A stretch of DNA of 64,000 nucleotides, taken from NCBI GenBank assembly GCA_947455195.1, contig CANGMI010000002.1, forward strand, positions 186,001 to 250,000. The letters are read 5' to 3'. Of this stretch, positions 20,501-33,310 are shown in pieces; position 1 is the stretch's first letter; every line of letters begins with the position of its first letter. A program made the translations under genes and the position numbers. Source of the DNA: Pseudomonadota bacterium. GTDB lineage: Bacteria > Pseudomonadota > Gammaproteobacteria > Burkholderiales > SG8-39. A model generated the notes under the pieces. It did no database searches and was not told where the DNA came from. It saw only the letters and a program-made list of their open reading frames with translations.

Positions 20501-21270
20501 GCGTTGCTGGCATAGTCCAGGGTCTGCTCGACACTGGCACCGCTGATCGCGAGGGCGTAGGCGCCATTTTCGATTTTTGCGAGCGTGTTTCCATCAGCGC
20601 CAAATTGCGCGACCGTCAGGTTGATGGCTGGTGCAGCGCCCGTCAGCCGGATGGACGCCAGGCGGCCCCCGCTGCCGGCGAGGGTATTGAGCGCGTCGAT
20701 GTTGCGCTGTATGCCGATGCTGGTGTCGTGCACGTGAATCCGGTTTGCCGCGCTGAAGCGCGTGTCAGCCGTGATTGCCAGCGCTTGTGCGGCAGATGCC
20801 GAAGACACTTCGATGGTGTTTCCTGCCGTGGCGGACCAGCGACTGACAAGATTCGACCCTGCCAGCAACTGGGTTGCCGTCATCGTGAGGGCGGTGCCGT
20901 CCGATGCGCCCAGGCTGCTGATGGCGCTCGAGTTTTTCACCAGGGCATCCAGATGCTTCTGGATGTTGGCGACCGAATCGACGATCGCGACCGTGCGTGC
21001 GGTGTGGTTTGAAAGCGCGCGCACCGCCGCAGCCGCCGTCATCGCGGCCGGCGCCGCTCCCGGCGCAGCCGCGGCGCCGTAGACGGGGGAATAGCTGGCA
21101 GATGACAGGATCGACAGGGTCATGAGTGTGGACATCGGCAGACCGACCGCAAACTTGAGGCCGCTGCGTGTGCGGGTCGTGCTGGCGGCCCGTCTTGCCA
21201 GGGTGGCGGCTGTCCGGTGCCGCCGGCGCTGCGTGGCATACTGTGCAGGGTGTGGTGGCCGACGGCACAA
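17599..21270 (-). CDS. large exported tandem-repeat protein (beta-strand-repeat type); start uncertain (21270, 21135 or 21123)
   Basis: 1223-aa ORF. Hydrophobic signal-like segment [29 protein letters not shown], then 14 units of ~80 aa with core V..I.VSDTAA.I...LD.L....K.ASI...D....L.L...Q......L.KI.GGY.L.I.G. Confidence 0.88.
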   Translation of the reverse strand: MCRRPPHPAQYATQRRRHRTAATLARRAASTTRTRSGLKFAVGLPMSTLMTLSILSSASYSPVYGAAAAPGAAPAAMTAAAAVRALSNHTARTVAIVDSVANIQKHLDALVKNSSAISSLGASDGTALTMTATQLLAGSNLVSRWSATAGNTIEVSSASAAQALAITADTRFSAANRIHVHDTSIGIQRNIDALNTLAGSGGRLASIRLTGAAPAINLTVAQFGADGNTLAKIENGAYALAISGASVEQTLDYASNARIRSVVIRDSSSAIATNLDALQAMGLKVKSITSTDGSPMTVQASQVKDDALALGKVMSGYQLRVLGASASQMTSLSRNTKVLSVDLVDSAANLSGNWTLLNRLGNHVASVTVTDPGTAIGLTANQYVASTTLLGHFDATPGAWSVAITGAAAGDALELASSSAHVASVSVSDGGAQVSANLSDLQDLLDQGRLASIALAGGGTELSMSQTDLSEHAAVLGKISGNSYGLSVTGLSVSQAQELLTTNPHAHRVAIKDTAANIAAGLDTLGNMGRRLGSIVQQDGGSSLDMTMQAWIGHRGVLGKIEGGYTTTLTAVSADQAVPMAGDPRVVGIAISDTAARLSARWDSIRSVQNLVTGLSVSDSNPLQLSASRYLTGQREGLLAHLDASASIAVTGASVTQARSIAGNNAVTHIAVEDTGTNIANHMADLATLQADGKLTGIRQMAVVAPFMMSYANLTANQGVLDLINGGNYTLTITDIGAADAATLATANRRVTSLMVSDDSGGIASGINALAGLGKKLASIEQTDRGTALQLSESTFLGNAATLDRISGGYLADVSGVSAGHAATIAGNAHVVSLQVSDTGARLSANWDTLANIGTKLSGSAVSQTDSTALSLTANQVLGEAALLDHLATPYTINVGNATASQAATISTGDVSGAVSSIAVSDTAAGIGGQLDALRQNVLVSTVQITDASTGAPLQIDAPQFSDYSALLQKINGGHYPLAISRALVADAATLAANPDVKRLSISDSSGEIGTNFDTLAGISALRSLALTDPGGAIALSQQQMIDHAALLDKISNDHSIRVTGVSMDYLQTFAANDQVSAMGIADSSASIAAGFDQLAALGSTIASITPDDTSVPLALTAAQWQSGSTVLATLAAGSSVALRGVLAADAQSAAADSLVTTLGISDTAEGIAGSWDSLVALYGATPGKIASIDASDDATITLSADQVAAGSSMIASLLPDAIIQSA
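17602..21006 (-). repeat. protein-level tandem repeat: 14 units (79-87 aa; last truncated to 69 aa), grouped into triplets
   Basis: Manually segmented from residue 89 to 1223. Unit lengths 82,87,79,83,85,80,81,83,81,85,81,80,79,69; the first four triplets total 248,248,245,246 aa. Confidence 0.85.
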
Positions 21271-21760
21271 TGACGGCTCCAGGCCGGGTGTCGACGCCGG
21301 CTCCCCGTGGGCTCATCCCCCTCGCGCTGTCAGGCGCGGTATCCGGTCAGGCCGGGAGCCAACCCGGGTAGTGCCATCCCGCCGGGACTGCGCCGCGAGG
21401 ACTCGAGCTACCCGTCATGCCGCCCGTCCTGTGGCTTGCGGCACGAGCGAGCACCCCGCATCGGGCATGATCGGCACGAGCCGACGGGACGCGCGGCGCA
21501 GACGATCGATTACCTTCATCAGGACGCAGAGCATGGCAGACCTACGACCGGGCTATTTCACGGTGCCCCTGCGCCCGGCAGAGCGGCAGCCTGCCATCGC
21601 GGTGCCGGCCGACTGCGAAGTCATCATCCTGGCTGACCGGCTCGTCATGTCGGGGGTCGTGTCCCGCGGGGTCGGGCAGATGCCGGCCCTGTGCGGTGCC
21701 TGAGCTGTCAATCGTGCGAGCCGTGGTTGGCAACGCCAGGTCGGCGATCGGATCGGTGTC

Positions 21761-23101
21761 GTGACCTCGATGCGGCGTGTTGCTGCCGCGCTGGCGATCC
21801 TCTTCGTCGACCTTGCCGGACGATCGGTGATGGACAAGGTACTCGCACTCACCGGGGATCCGAGCCGCGTTGCGGTCTGGGCGCAATTGCAGTCCGTGGT
21901 CGAACTGGTCTGCGCAGTGTCTGCCGCCGGGGTGCTGGCGGGCTTGACCGTGCTTGTCGCGCAGGCTGCGAGTCCTTCCGAAGAGCGCCGGCTGCTGCGC
22001 GCCGCCCTCGGCCTGGCGCTCCTCGTTTCGGGTGCCTTGGCGATGATCGTCATCGCGTTTTCGCCACTGGCCTCGGTTGCCCTCGGACAGTCGGGCATCA
22101 GCGCGCTGCCCATTGCCCTTGCGGCTGCAACGGGTGTGCTGTGCGTGATGCCAGCCACGCTCAGCGCCTGGTGGCTGGGGAAGAGCCGACAGCCTGCCAT
22201 GCTCTGGCTTGCGCTGCTGGGTGCCGGCGTGGTGGCGATTGTTGCCGGCGCCGCGATGCTCGATGCCACGATCGAAAGCCTGATGATCGTCCAGTTCGCC
22301 ACGTTGCTGGTTGGCAACGCACTGGTATGGCGATACCTGCGCCGGGTCGCCGGGCTTCATTGGGCGAGTGCCGGGCAACTGCCGGAACCCGCGCAGACCG
22401 CGATGGTGCCAGGTAGCGACATGGCGGGTCGAGCCGAAGCGCAATCGGGGCGTACGACACGGCTGCGTCCACTGGTGCGATTCATCCCGGTGGGGCTCAC
22501 CATCGGCGTCATGAGTCCGGCCTCGATGCTCCTGATGCGGGCCGGGCTCGGCGAGAGCCTCTCATGGCACGAGGTCGGTCATTTCCAGGCCCTGTGGCGC
22601 CTGGGCGATTGGGTCACTGCACTCGCCTCGGGGATGCTCTCGCTCGTGTTTCTGCCACGATTGAGTGCCAGTTGGGGTAGCAACCGTTTCCCGCTCGAGT
22701 TGCGTCGATCGGCGTGGGCGGTGCTGGTACCTGCCGCCGGCTTGCTCGCGCTGCTCTTCATGGCGCAGGCGCGGCTCCTGGCGTTCCTCTACGACGCGCG
22801 GTTTGTGGTGAGCGGGGCAGCGGCAGCCTGGTTTCTGGCCGGAAGCTGGGTGCGGGTCGTGTCCTGGGTCTTCCTGTACGGTCTGTTTGCCGCACACCGG
22901 ACGCGCACCATCATGCTGGGCGAGTTCCTGTCGCTGCCCCTGTTTGCCGTGCTGCTCTGGCTTGGGCGGGAGGGCATGACACTCGAGCGCGCCGCGATGC
23001 TCTACGGCGTCACCTACCTCGTCTATGCCCTCGTGAATGCCCTCGGTCTTGCCCTGCCTTGCACCGGGGTCGTGGCGGCGCGAGGCAGGACCACGGGCTG
23101 A
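21761..23101 (+). CDS. Wzx/MATE-like polysaccharide flippase (multi-TM)
   Basis: 446 aa, many TM segments. LGESLSWHEVGHFQALWRLGDWVTALASGMLSLVFLPRLSASWG resembles Wzx-type flippases. Confidence 0.65.
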   Translation: MTSMRRVAAALAILFVDLAGRSVMDKVLALTGDPSRVAVWAQLQSVVELVCAVSAAGVLAGLTVLVAQAASPSEERRLLRAALGLALLVSGALAMIVIAFSPLASVALGQSGISALPIALAAATGVLCVMPATLSAWWLGKSRQPAMLWLALLGAGVVAIVAGAAMLDATIESLMIVQFATLLVGNALVWRYLRRVAGLHWASAGQLPEPAQTAMVPGSDMAGRAEAQSGRTTRLRPLVRFIPVGLTIGVMSPASMLLMRAGLGESLSWHEVGHFQALWRLGDWVTALASGMLSLVFLPRLSASWGSNRFPLELRRSAWAVLVPAAGLLALLFMAQARLLAFLYDARFVVSGAAAAWFLAGSWVRVVSWVFLYGLFAAHRTRTIMLGEFLSLPLFAVLLWLGREGMTLERAAMLYGVTYLVYALVNALGLALPCTGVVAARGRTTG

Positions 23102-23114
23102 GTGAGGTTCGCAC

Positions 23115-23144
23115 CGTGTCCGGATCCTTTCCGATCCGGACACG
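23115..23144. terminator. strong hairpin between convergent flippase and nitroreductase genes
   Basis: Perfect 12-bp stem cgtgtccggatc / gatccggacacg with 6-nt loop ctttcc, 14 nt after the flippase stop. No long T-run. Confidence 0.6.
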
Positions 23145-23206
23145 CTGTCAATCCGATATCCGTCCGATGTTCGTCCGGTTTCGGCTCGGGCCAGGCGCCG
23201 CGCGGA

Positions 23207-23842
23207 TCAGCGAACTTCGGTCACGAAGTTTGCTCGCGAACGGCGAATCTTCTTCAGGTTCGCCAGCCAGTCCTGACCTTCATGACGGTAGCCCAGCGGC
23301 AGCAGGACCGCACTGCGCAGGCCGCGTGCGCGCAGTCCGAGGATTTCATCGACCTGGTCGGGCTTGAAACCTTCCATGGGCGTGGCATCGACCCCTTCGT
23401 TGGCAGCCGCGATGAGCGCGGTTCCGAGGCCGATGTAGGCCTGGCGCGCGGTGTGCTCGAAGTTGACCTCCGCCGGACGCGGCGGGTAAAGGCCGAGCAG
23501 CATCTTGCGGTAGTTCTCCCAGCCTTCGTTGGTGAAACCTCGCTCGGCGTTGGTGCGATCGAACAGTTCGTTGATGCGTTCGGCGGTGTGATTGTCCCAG
23601 GCTGCAAAGACGAGGAGGTGCGAGCAGTCAGTGATCTGCGGCTGGCCGTTGGCAGCCACACGCAGGCGCGCTCGCACGTCGGGGTTGGTGACCAGGATGA
23701 GTTCAAAGGGCTGCAGGCCGCTCGAGGTGGCGGTGAGCCGTACGGCTTCGAGGATGCGGTCGATCTTGTCCTCCGGCACGGCTTTGGAGGGATCCATCTT
23801 CTTGGTGGCATAGCGCCAGTTGAGCAGTTCGATCAGATTCAT
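23207..23842 (-). CDS. nitroreductase-family NAD(P)H-dependent oxidoreductase
   Basis: LLNWRYATKKMDPSKAVPEDKIDRILEAVRLTATSSGLQPFELILVTN; FMN-binding nitroreductase pattern. Confidence 0.9.
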   Translation of the reverse strand: MNLIELLNWRYATKKMDPSKAVPEDKIDRILEAVRLTATSSGLQPFELILVTNPDVRARLRVAANGQPQITDCSHLLVFAAWDNHTAERINELFDRTNAERGFTNEGWENYRKMLLGLYPPRPAEVNFEHTARQAYIGLGTALIAAANEGVDATPMEGFKPDQVDEILGLRARGLRSAVLLPLGYRHEGQDWLANLKKIRRSRANFVTEVR

Positions 23843-24193
23843 GCGCGCGAGCTCCGCGTGTTCGGAGATGACCGGTGCAGGTCATCGGGGATGGGTGTCG
23901 GCTGTGCGTTCGTCACCGGTGAGTGACGCTTCGACTGCCTCGAGCGCGTGATGGTACCGTATGCGTTGCCGTGAGTCGCTCGGTGGGCCACTGCGCACCG
24001 GCCCGGGTTTCATGAGCCTGTCCTGCGCTGCCTCGAGCCTGGCCGTGGCCGAGTCGGCGTTGTCGCTGCCCTGTCGCAGCCAGTCGACCGAACGATTCAC
24101 GGGGCGCGGGTCGTCCACCGCGTCAGGGTCGATCGTGAGCCGACCGCCGATGAGCGGGTGGCATGGTAGATTGCGCTCCCTTGCGGGGACTCG

Positions 24194-25156
24194 GTGAACA
24201 TCATGCAGGCTTCTCGACGCGACCTGCTGGTCGTGGTCTTGCTGGTGGTCGTGGTCTGGGGGCTCAGCGCCTGGCTCGACCTGGGTGAACGGCTGTCGAA
24301 CTGGGCGGGCAGTCGTGAGCTCTACCAGGCCGATGAGTTGCCAGGCGCCGTGGTCGCACTGCTGCTCGGGCTCGTGTGGTACGCCTGGCGCCGTGTGGAG
24401 GAGGTGGAGGCGCAGATGCAAGCGGTTGCGCGGGCTGACGAGCAGTTGCGCGCGACCCTTGCGGCGAATCGTCGTCTGGCGGCTGCGCATCTGGCGCTGC
24501 AGGAAGCCGAGCGTCGTGACCTCGCCCGTGAACTCCACGACGAACTGGGCCAGCATCTGAACCTCATCAAGCTCGAGGCGGTCGCCATCCGGAACGCGAG
24601 TGCCCCGGAGAGCGATGTCGAAGGTCGAAGCGGGCGTGGTGGCAATGCCGCAGGGGCCGTTGCCATGATTCAGGCCGTCGATCACGTGCAGCGGGTGGTA
24701 CGCGAGATGCTCGGGCGTTTGCGCCCGGTTGCGCTGGACGAACTCGGGCTTCAGGCAGCGCTCGAGCATCTGGTGAGCGGATGGCGATCGCGGCACCCGG
24801 TGCCGGCCCTCGAACTGTCGGTCAAGGGCAATCTCGATCCGCACGGTGAACCGGTGCACATGGCGGTCTACCGCATCGTTCAGGAAGGACTCACCAACGT
24901 GTTGCGGCATGCCCGAGCGCGGCGCGTGATCATCGGCATCGATGCGACGAGCGCCGGGTTGCGCCTCACCGTTGCCGATGACGGCATCGGTGTCGAACCC
25001 GGTCGCCAGACCGACGGGCTCGGGTTGGTGGGCATGCGCGAACGGGTCGAGGCTCTGGGTGGCCAGATCGAGGTGGACACCGCCCCGGGACTGGGGTGCC
25101 GCATCATGGTCTGGCTCCCGTGTCCGCCGGTGGCCGCTCGGGCGGGCGCCGCATGA
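24194..25156 (+). CDS. NarX-type sensor histidine kinase (HisKA_3)
   Basis: Two N-terminal TM segments; ERRDLARELHDELGQHLNLIKLEA phospho-acceptor His; N-box QEGLTNVLRHARARR; VADDGIGVEPG. Confidence 0.92.
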   Translation: MNIMQASRRDLLVVVLLVVVVWGLSAWLDLGERLSNWAGSRELYQADELPGAVVALLLGLVWYAWRRVEEVEAQMQAVARADEQLRATLAANRRLAAAHLALQEAERRDLARELHDELGQHLNLIKLEAVAIRNASAPESDVEGRSGRGGNAAGAVAMIQAVDHVQRVVREMLGRLRPVALDELGLQAALEHLVSGWRSRHPVPALELSVKGNLDPHGEPVHMAVYRIVQEGLTNVLRHARARRVIIGIDATSAGLRLTVADDGIGVEPGRQTDGLGLVGMRERVEALGGQIEVDTAPGLGCRIMVWLPCPPVAARAGAA

Positions 25157-25180
25157 GTGATATGGCGTGAGCAATGCGGC

Positions 25181-25831
25181 ATGAGCGATCCGGCGCCCGC
25201 GATTCGTGTGCTCCTCGTGGACGACCACGCCGTCGTCCGGGAAGGCTATCGGCGGCTGCTCGAGCGCGATCCGGCCATTGTGGTGGTCGGTGAGGCCGGT
25301 GACGGTCAGGCAGCCTATCTCGCCTTCCAGACCCTGGGTCCCGATCTGGTGGTGATGGATATCTCGCTCCCGGGCGCGAGCGGCATCGATACCCTGCGTC
25401 GCATCATGGCTCGGGAACCGCAGGCGCGGGTTCTCATGTTCAGCATGCACGAGGAGGCGATCTTTGCCCAGCGAGCGTTCCAGGCCGGGGCGAGCGGCTA
25501 CGTCACCAAGGCCAGTGCACCGGATACTCTGGTAGAGGCGGTTCACCGCGTGGCATCCGGGGAGCGCTACATCGGTCCGGACATGGCACAGACGATCGCG
25601 CTGCAATCGGTTGGCGGCGATGTCAGCGTGTTCGACGGACTGTCGGCGCGCGAGTTCGAGGTGATGCGCCTCATCGTCGCGGGTGACGGCCTTGCCCAGA
25701 TTGCGGCCAAGTTGAGCCTGAGCTACAAGACCGTGGCCAATCAGCAGTCCCTCATCCGGCAGAAGCTCGGTGTTCAGACGAATGTGCAACTCCTGCAACT
25801 GGCGGCTCGCCACGGGGTCGGCCGGTCCTGA
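25181..25831 (+). CDS. LuxR/NarL-family response regulator
   Basis: Receiver VLLVDDHAVVREGYRRLL, VVMDISLPGASGID; HTH LSAREFEVMRLIVAGDGLAQIAAKLSLSYKTVANQ. Confidence 0.93.
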   Translation: MSDPAPAIRVLLVDDHAVVREGYRRLLERDPAIVVVGEAGDGQAAYLAFQTLGPDLVVMDISLPGASGIDTLRRIMAREPQARVLMFSMHEEAIFAQRAFQAGASGYVTKASAPDTLVEAVHRVASGERYIGPDMAQTIALQSVGGDVSVFDGLSAREFEVMRLIVAGDGLAQIAAKLSLSYKTVANQQSLIRQKLGVQTNVQLLQLAARHGVGRS

Positions 25832-25924
25832 TGGACGCTGCCGGCCTGAGGCACGGTTTCCGACCGCAAAAATCGATACCATCACGCCGTGGGTCGGTCA
25901 TCAACGGTTATCGGGGGTAGCGCA

Positions 25925-26422
25925 ATGGGTTCGGTACGCATCTGGCTCGTATTGACGGTACTTGGCCTTGCAGGCTGCTCGAGCTTGCAGGTCGACCGGC
26001 TGAAGGTCGGCATGCTGGCGACCGAAATTCGTGAAAGGGCCGGAGCGCCCAGCGAGGAGCGCGTTCGCCCCGACGGGAGCCGTACCTGGTACTACGTGGG
26101 TGGATTCACCAGCTTTCAGACCTGGCGCGTGACGCTCGATCCGCGGGGCGAGGCGACCGCGGTCGAGCCCTTGTTGTCGGTGGAGAACCTGCGCAGCCGG
26201 ATCCAGCCCAAGCGTTCGCGCCGCGATGACGTTCTGACTGATTTCGGTGCACCGGGTCAGGTGCAGACCTTCCCGGCGCTCGGGGAGGAGGTCTTCAGCT
26301 ACCGGTTCCGGGACAGAACCCTCGAGACGCTGGCCGACGTTCACATCGATCGTTCGACCGGTTATGTCAAGTCGGTCGACATCTACCGCGACCCTGCCTA
26401 CTTCTCGGGCTTGTCGGATTGA
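25925..26422 (+). CDS. BamE/SmpA-OmlA-like lipoprotein with two BamE-like repeats
   Basis: Lipobox LAGC; LKVGMLATEIRERAGAPSEERVRPDGSRTWYY and QPKRSRRDDVLTDFGAPGQVQTFPALGEEVFSYRF. Confidence 0.7.
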   Translation: MGSVRIWLVLTVLGLAGCSSLQVDRLKVGMLATEIRERAGAPSEERVRPDGSRTWYYVGGFTSFQTWRVTLDPRGEATAVEPLLSVENLRSRIQPKRSRRDDVLTDFGAPGQVQTFPALGEEVFSYRFRDRTLETLADVHIDRSTGYVKSVDIYRDPAYFSGLSD

Positions 26423-26895
26423 GGCGAAACGGGGCGATCGCCAGGCAGTGACAGGCTCAGCGGTTCGGGATTGTCGCGCCATTCGCAGTCCCGTTTCCGA
26501 CACTGGGCGTAAAGGTAGAGCGAGTGCGCCTGGATCAGGAACCCGCGATCGCCCGCAATCTGGGCCTGGCGTATCTCGATGTCCTCGTCGACGAACTCTT
26601 CCACGCGTCCGCAGTCGAGGCAGACCAGGTGGTCGTGGTGGCTCGAATCATTGAGTTCGAAGACCGCCTTGTCCGATTCGAAGCGGTGACGCTGCAGCAG
26701 GCCGGCCTGCTCGAACTGGGTGAGCACCCGATACACCGTGGCGAGCCCGACGTCGACGCCTTCACGACCCAGCACCCGGTAGATATCCTCCGCCGAGAGG
26801 TGACGCACCGAGGAGCGCTCGAACAGTTCGAGAATTCGCAGTCGGGGCAGTGTGGCTTTGAGCCCGCTGTTCCTGAGGTCGGCTGAGTTGGGCAA
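26398..26895 (-). CDS. fur: ferric uptake regulator Fur
   Basis: ADLRNSGLKATLPRLRILELFERSSVRHLSAEDIYRVL; HHDHLVCLDCGRVEEF. Likely TTG start at 26895 (LPNSADL...); ORF itself extends to 27129. Confidence 0.93.
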   Translation of the reverse strand: MPNSADLRNSGLKATLPRLRILELFERSSVRHLSAEDIYRVLGREGVDVGLATVYRVLTQFEQAGLLQRHRFESDKAVFELNDSSHHDHLVCLDCGRVEEFVDEDIEIRQAQIAGDRGFLIQAHSLYLYAQCRKRDCEWRDNPEPLSLSLPGDRPVSPQSDKPEK

Positions 26896-27058
26896 GAGGC
26901 TGGGCGCGGGCGGGGTGGTGGGGTCCGAGGTGTGCTCGCGATCCCGCCTGGGAGGGGCGAAGCAGCCTCTTTCCGCTATGATAAACACATTCGAGGCCCG
27001 ATCTGCCGCTGAGACCGCCTGAGTCCAGGTCAGCGGGCCCTCAGCCGGATCCTTCACC

Positions 27059-27496
27059 ATGACCGTCTTTCCTGGCCCCGTGCCCGTCCGTCTCGTGCTG
27101 ACTGCGTTGCTGGCCTTGTCAGCGATCACGCTGGCTGGATGTACCCCCTGGTGGAGTTCCTACCGGATCGATGTCCAGCAGGGCAACAACATCGACGCGG
27201 TGGCGGTCGGTCGGCTCAAGCTGGGGATGACGCGCGACCAGGTGCGCTTCGTCCTGGGAACGCCGCTGGTGACCGATGTCTTCCACGTCGATCGCTGGGA
27301 TTACGTCTATCACCGTCAGCGGACGGCTACCGCGCCCATCGAGGCGCGGCGCCTGACAGTCTTCTTCCAGTCCGATCGCCTCCAGCGCGTGGAGGGCGAG
27401 GGCTTCCCCGATGAGGTGCTGGCGCGCATTGCCGCTTCAGCCACGACAAGCCCGGCCGACCCGTCGATGCCTGCCGCGGCGGGAGGTTCGCGATGA
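27059..27496 (+). CDS. bamE: outer membrane protein assembly factor BamE
   Basis: Lipobox [56 protein letters not shown]; opposite fur, upstream of dapB. Confidence 0.93.
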   Translation: MTVFPGPVPVRLVLTALLALSAITLAGCTPWWSSYRIDVQQGNNIDAVAVGRLKLGMTRDQVRFVLGTPLVTDVFHVDRWDYVYHRQRTATAPIEARRLTVFFQSDRLQRVEGEGFPDEVLARIAASATTSPADPSMPAAAGGSR

Positions 27497-28305
27497 CGGC
27501 GTCAGCGACGATTCGTGTGGCGATCGCCGGTGCTGCCGGGCGCATGGGGCGCAGTCTGATCGAGGCGGTGCTCGCCGATGCCGAACTCTCGCTCGCGGCG
27601 GCCCTCGAACGGCCGGGTCATCCGGCCCTGGGGCGCGATGCCGGGGAGTCTCTCGGCGTCGCCACGGGCGTGCGGGTGGTCGATGACCTCGAGGCTGCGT
27701 TTGCGGTCGCTGATTGCCTGATCGATTTCACCCGGCCGGCAGCAACGCTGGCGGCGCTGGCTGTCGCCGTGCGCACCGGCAAGGCCATGGTCATCGGTAC
27801 GACCGGGTTCAGCATCGAGGAAAAGCAGGTGATCGAGGCTGCGGCACGCTCCATCCCGGTGGTGTTTGCGCCCAATATGGCGGTCGGTGTGAACGCGCTG
27901 TTCAAACTGGCCGAGATCGCTGCCGGCATTCTGGGCGATGACTTCGACGTCGAGATCATCGAGGCGCACCATCGTCACAAGGTCGACGCCCCCTCGGGCA
28001 CCGCATTGCGCCTCGGGGAGTCGGTAGCGAGGGCGCTCGGCCGCGATCTTGCAGCGGTTGCCGTGCATGGTCGGGAGGGCATCACCGGTGAGCGCGAGCG
28101 CGCGAGCATCGGCTTTCATGCGGTGCGTGGCGGCGACATCGTGGGTGACCACACGGTGCTGTTTGCCGGCATGGGCGAGCGCATCGAACTGTCGGTGCGC
28201 TCCTCCAGTCGTCTGACCTACGCCAGCGGGGCGATGCGCGCTGTCCGGTTTGCCGCGGGAAGGCCACCGGGGTTGTATGACATGCAGGCGGTGCTCGGCC
28301 TGTAA
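27493..28305 (+). CDS. dapB: 4-hydroxy-tetrahydrodipicolinate reductase
   Basis: [43 protein letters not shown]. Confidence 0.96.
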   Translation: MTASATIRVAIAGAAGRMGRSLIEAVLADAELSLAAALERPGHPALGRDAGESLGVATGVRVVDDLEAAFAVADCLIDFTRPAATLAALAVAVRTGKAMVIGTTGFSIEEKQVIEAAARSIPVVFAPNMAVGVNALFKLAEIAAGILGDDFDVEIIEAHHRHKVDAPSGTALRLGESVARALGRDLAAVAVHGREGITGERERASIGFHAVRGGDIVGDHTVLFAGMGERIELSVRSSSRLTYASGAMRAVRFAAGRPPGLYDMQAVLGL

Positions 28306-28359
28306 CGCGCGGTACCGCTCGACCCCCGTGGCGGGTGCCCGGGGGCGGGAGGCTCGCGG

Positions 28360-28365
28360 TATACT
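28360..28365 (+). promoter_or_regulatory. possible -10 element (TATACT) upstream of carA
   Basis: TATACT about 40 bp before the carA TTG start. No convincing -35. Confidence 0.3.
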
Positions 28366-28405
28366 CGGCCGGTTTGGCCCGCGTGGCCAGGTCCTGGAGA
28401 CTGCG

Positions 28406-29539
28406 TTGCCTCACACCCCCCGCGCCCTTCTCGCACTGGCTGATGGCACCACCTTTCACGGTATTTCCATCGGCGCTCGGGGAAGCAGCGTTGGCGAGGT
28501 GGTGTTCAATACCGCGCTCACCGGGTATCAGGAAGTCCTGACCGATCCGTCCTACTGCAGGCAGATCGTCACACTCACCTGTCCGCAGGTCGGCAACGTC
28601 GGCATGAACCCTGACGATGACGAGTCGAGCCTGGCGGTTTGCAGTGGCCTTGTCCTGCGCGAGTGTCCGCCTGCGCCCTCGAACTGGCGCTCGCGCGAGT
28701 CGCTCTCGGCCTGGCTCGATCGACGGGGCATGGTGGCACTGGCAGGCATCGATACGCGGCGATTGACCCGTATCCTGCGTGAGCGCGGCGCCCAGAATGC
28801 GTGCATCCAGGCGGGCGACGTCGACGAGACGGCAGCCATTGCGAGTGCTCGACGCTTTGCGGGGCTGGCCGGCATGGATCTCGCCCAGTCGGTCTCCGTG
28901 AGCAAACCCTATCTCTGGCAGGAAACGTCCTGGGTGGCGCCCGGTGGTGCAGCGCGCGTGTTCGAGCGGCAGCATTCGGTCGTTGCCTACGACTTCGGTG
29001 TGAAGCGCAACATCCTGCGCATGCTGGCTGACCGCGGCTGCGCGGTCACTGTCGTGCCGGCTCGTACGCCCGCGGCCGAGGTTCTCGCCATGCGTCCCGA
29101 TGGTGTCTTCCTGTCCAACGGACCCGGTGACCCCGAGCCTTGCGATTACGCCATCGAGGCCATCGGCGCACTGCTCGCCGTGCAGACCTTGCCTGTCTTC
29201 GGCATCTGTCTGGGGCACCAGTTGCTGGCGCTCGCGTCGGGTGCGCGAACGCTCAAGATGAAGTTCGGTCACCACGGGGCCAATCATCCCGTGACCGAGC
29301 TCGACACCGGGCGTGTCCTCATCACCAGCCAGAATCACGGGTTCGCGGTGGATGAGGCCAGCCTGCCCTCCACGCTGCGCATCACGCACCGCTCGCTCTT
29401 TGACGGCACGATCCAGGGGCTCGAGCGCACCGACTGTCCGGCCTTCTGTTTCCAGGGGCATCCGGAGGCGAGTCCGGGGCCACAGGATGTGTCGGGATTG
29501 TTCGATCGTTTCGTCGCGCTCATGCGCGCGGCTCGCTGA
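28406..29539 (+). CDS. carA: carbamoyl-phosphate synthase small subunit
   Basis: [42 protein letters not shown]; GATase triad [13 protein letters not shown]. In-frame TTG start at 28406. Confidence 0.96.
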   Translation: MPHTPRALLALADGTTFHGISIGARGSSVGEVVFNTALTGYQEVLTDPSYCRQIVTLTCPQVGNVGMNPDDDESSLAVCSGLVLRECPPAPSNWRSRESLSAWLDRRGMVALAGIDTRRLTRILRERGAQNACIQAGDVDETAAIASARRFAGLAGMDLAQSVSVSKPYLWQETSWVAPGGAARVFERQHSVVAYDFGVKRNILRMLADRGCAVTVVPARTPAAEVLAMRPDGVFLSNGPGDPEPCDYAIEAIGALLAVQTLPVFGICLGHQLLALASGARTLKMKFGHHGANHPVTELDTGRVLITSQNHGFAVDEASLPSTLRITHRSLFDGTIQGLERTDCPAFCFQGHPEASPGPQDVSGLFDRFVALMRAAR

Positions 29540-29554
29540 AGGGGCCGTCGCACC

Positions 29555-32791
<3,237 letters not shown>

Positions 32792-32797
32792 TTCCCG

Positions 32798-32803
32798 TAT
32801 ACT
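32798..32803 (+). promoter_or_regulatory. possible -10 element (TATACT) upstream of greA
   Basis: TATACT 31 bp before the greA ATG. No clear -35. Confidence 0.3.
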
Positions 32804-32833
32804 GTCCCGTTGAAGATCGACCCCGGTGACATC

Positions 32834-33310
32834 ATGAGCAAGTATCCGCTGACCAAGCATGGCGCCGAGTTGTTGCGCACCGAACTGCACCGGTTGAAGA
32901 CCGTCGAGCGGCCCGCTGTCATTCAGGCCATCGCCGAAGCCCGCGCGCAAGGTGATCTCTCGGAAAATGCCGAGTATGACGCGGCCAAGGAGCGTCAGAG
33001 TTTCATCGAAGGTCGCATCATCGAGGTCGAGGCCAAGCTCGGCAATGCCCAGGTCATCGATCCGTTGCTGCTCGACGCGGATGGACGTTGCGTCTTTGGT
33101 GCCACGGTCGAGATCCAGGATCTGGCCAGTGACGAAGTCCTGACCTATCAGATCGTGGGCGAGGACGAGGCGGATCTGAAGGCGGCCAAGATATCCGTGG
33201 TGTCGCCGCTTGCGCGCGGCCTCATCGGAAAGTCGGCGGGCGACGTCGCCGAAGTTCAGGCCCCCGGGGGCAAGCGCGAATACGAGATCATCGACGTCCG
33301 CTACGAGTAG
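32834..33310 (+). CDS. greA: transcription elongation factor GreA
   Basis: [53 protein letters not shown]. Confidence 0.97.
   Translation: MSKYPLTKHGAELLRTELHRLKTVERPAVIQAIAEARAQGDLSENAEYDAAKERQSFIEGRIIEVEAKLGNAQVIDPLLLDADGRCVFGATVEIQDLASDEVLTYQIVGEDEADLKAAKISVVSPLARGLIGKSAGDVAEVQAPGGKREYEIIDVRYE

Noticed and set aside
17602-21006. Repeat array considered as RTX or classical autotransporter
   Set aside because: No GGxGxDxxx nonapeptides and no C-terminal beta-barrel pattern; the ORF ends in ...[11 protein letters not shown].
19609-21012. 467-aa plus-strand ORF opposite the repeat protein
   Set aside because: Its apparent periodicity is inherited from the repeats on the minus strand.
21532-21703. 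Possible 56-aa ORF MADLRPGYFTVPLRPAERQPAIAVPADCEVIILADRLVMSG
   Set aside because: No family recognised and no clear RBS support; competing shadow frames on the opposite strand. Not enough to call.
23882-25885. 667-aa minus-strand ORF
   Set aside because: Antisense to the histidine kinase and response regulator, both with canonical motifs.
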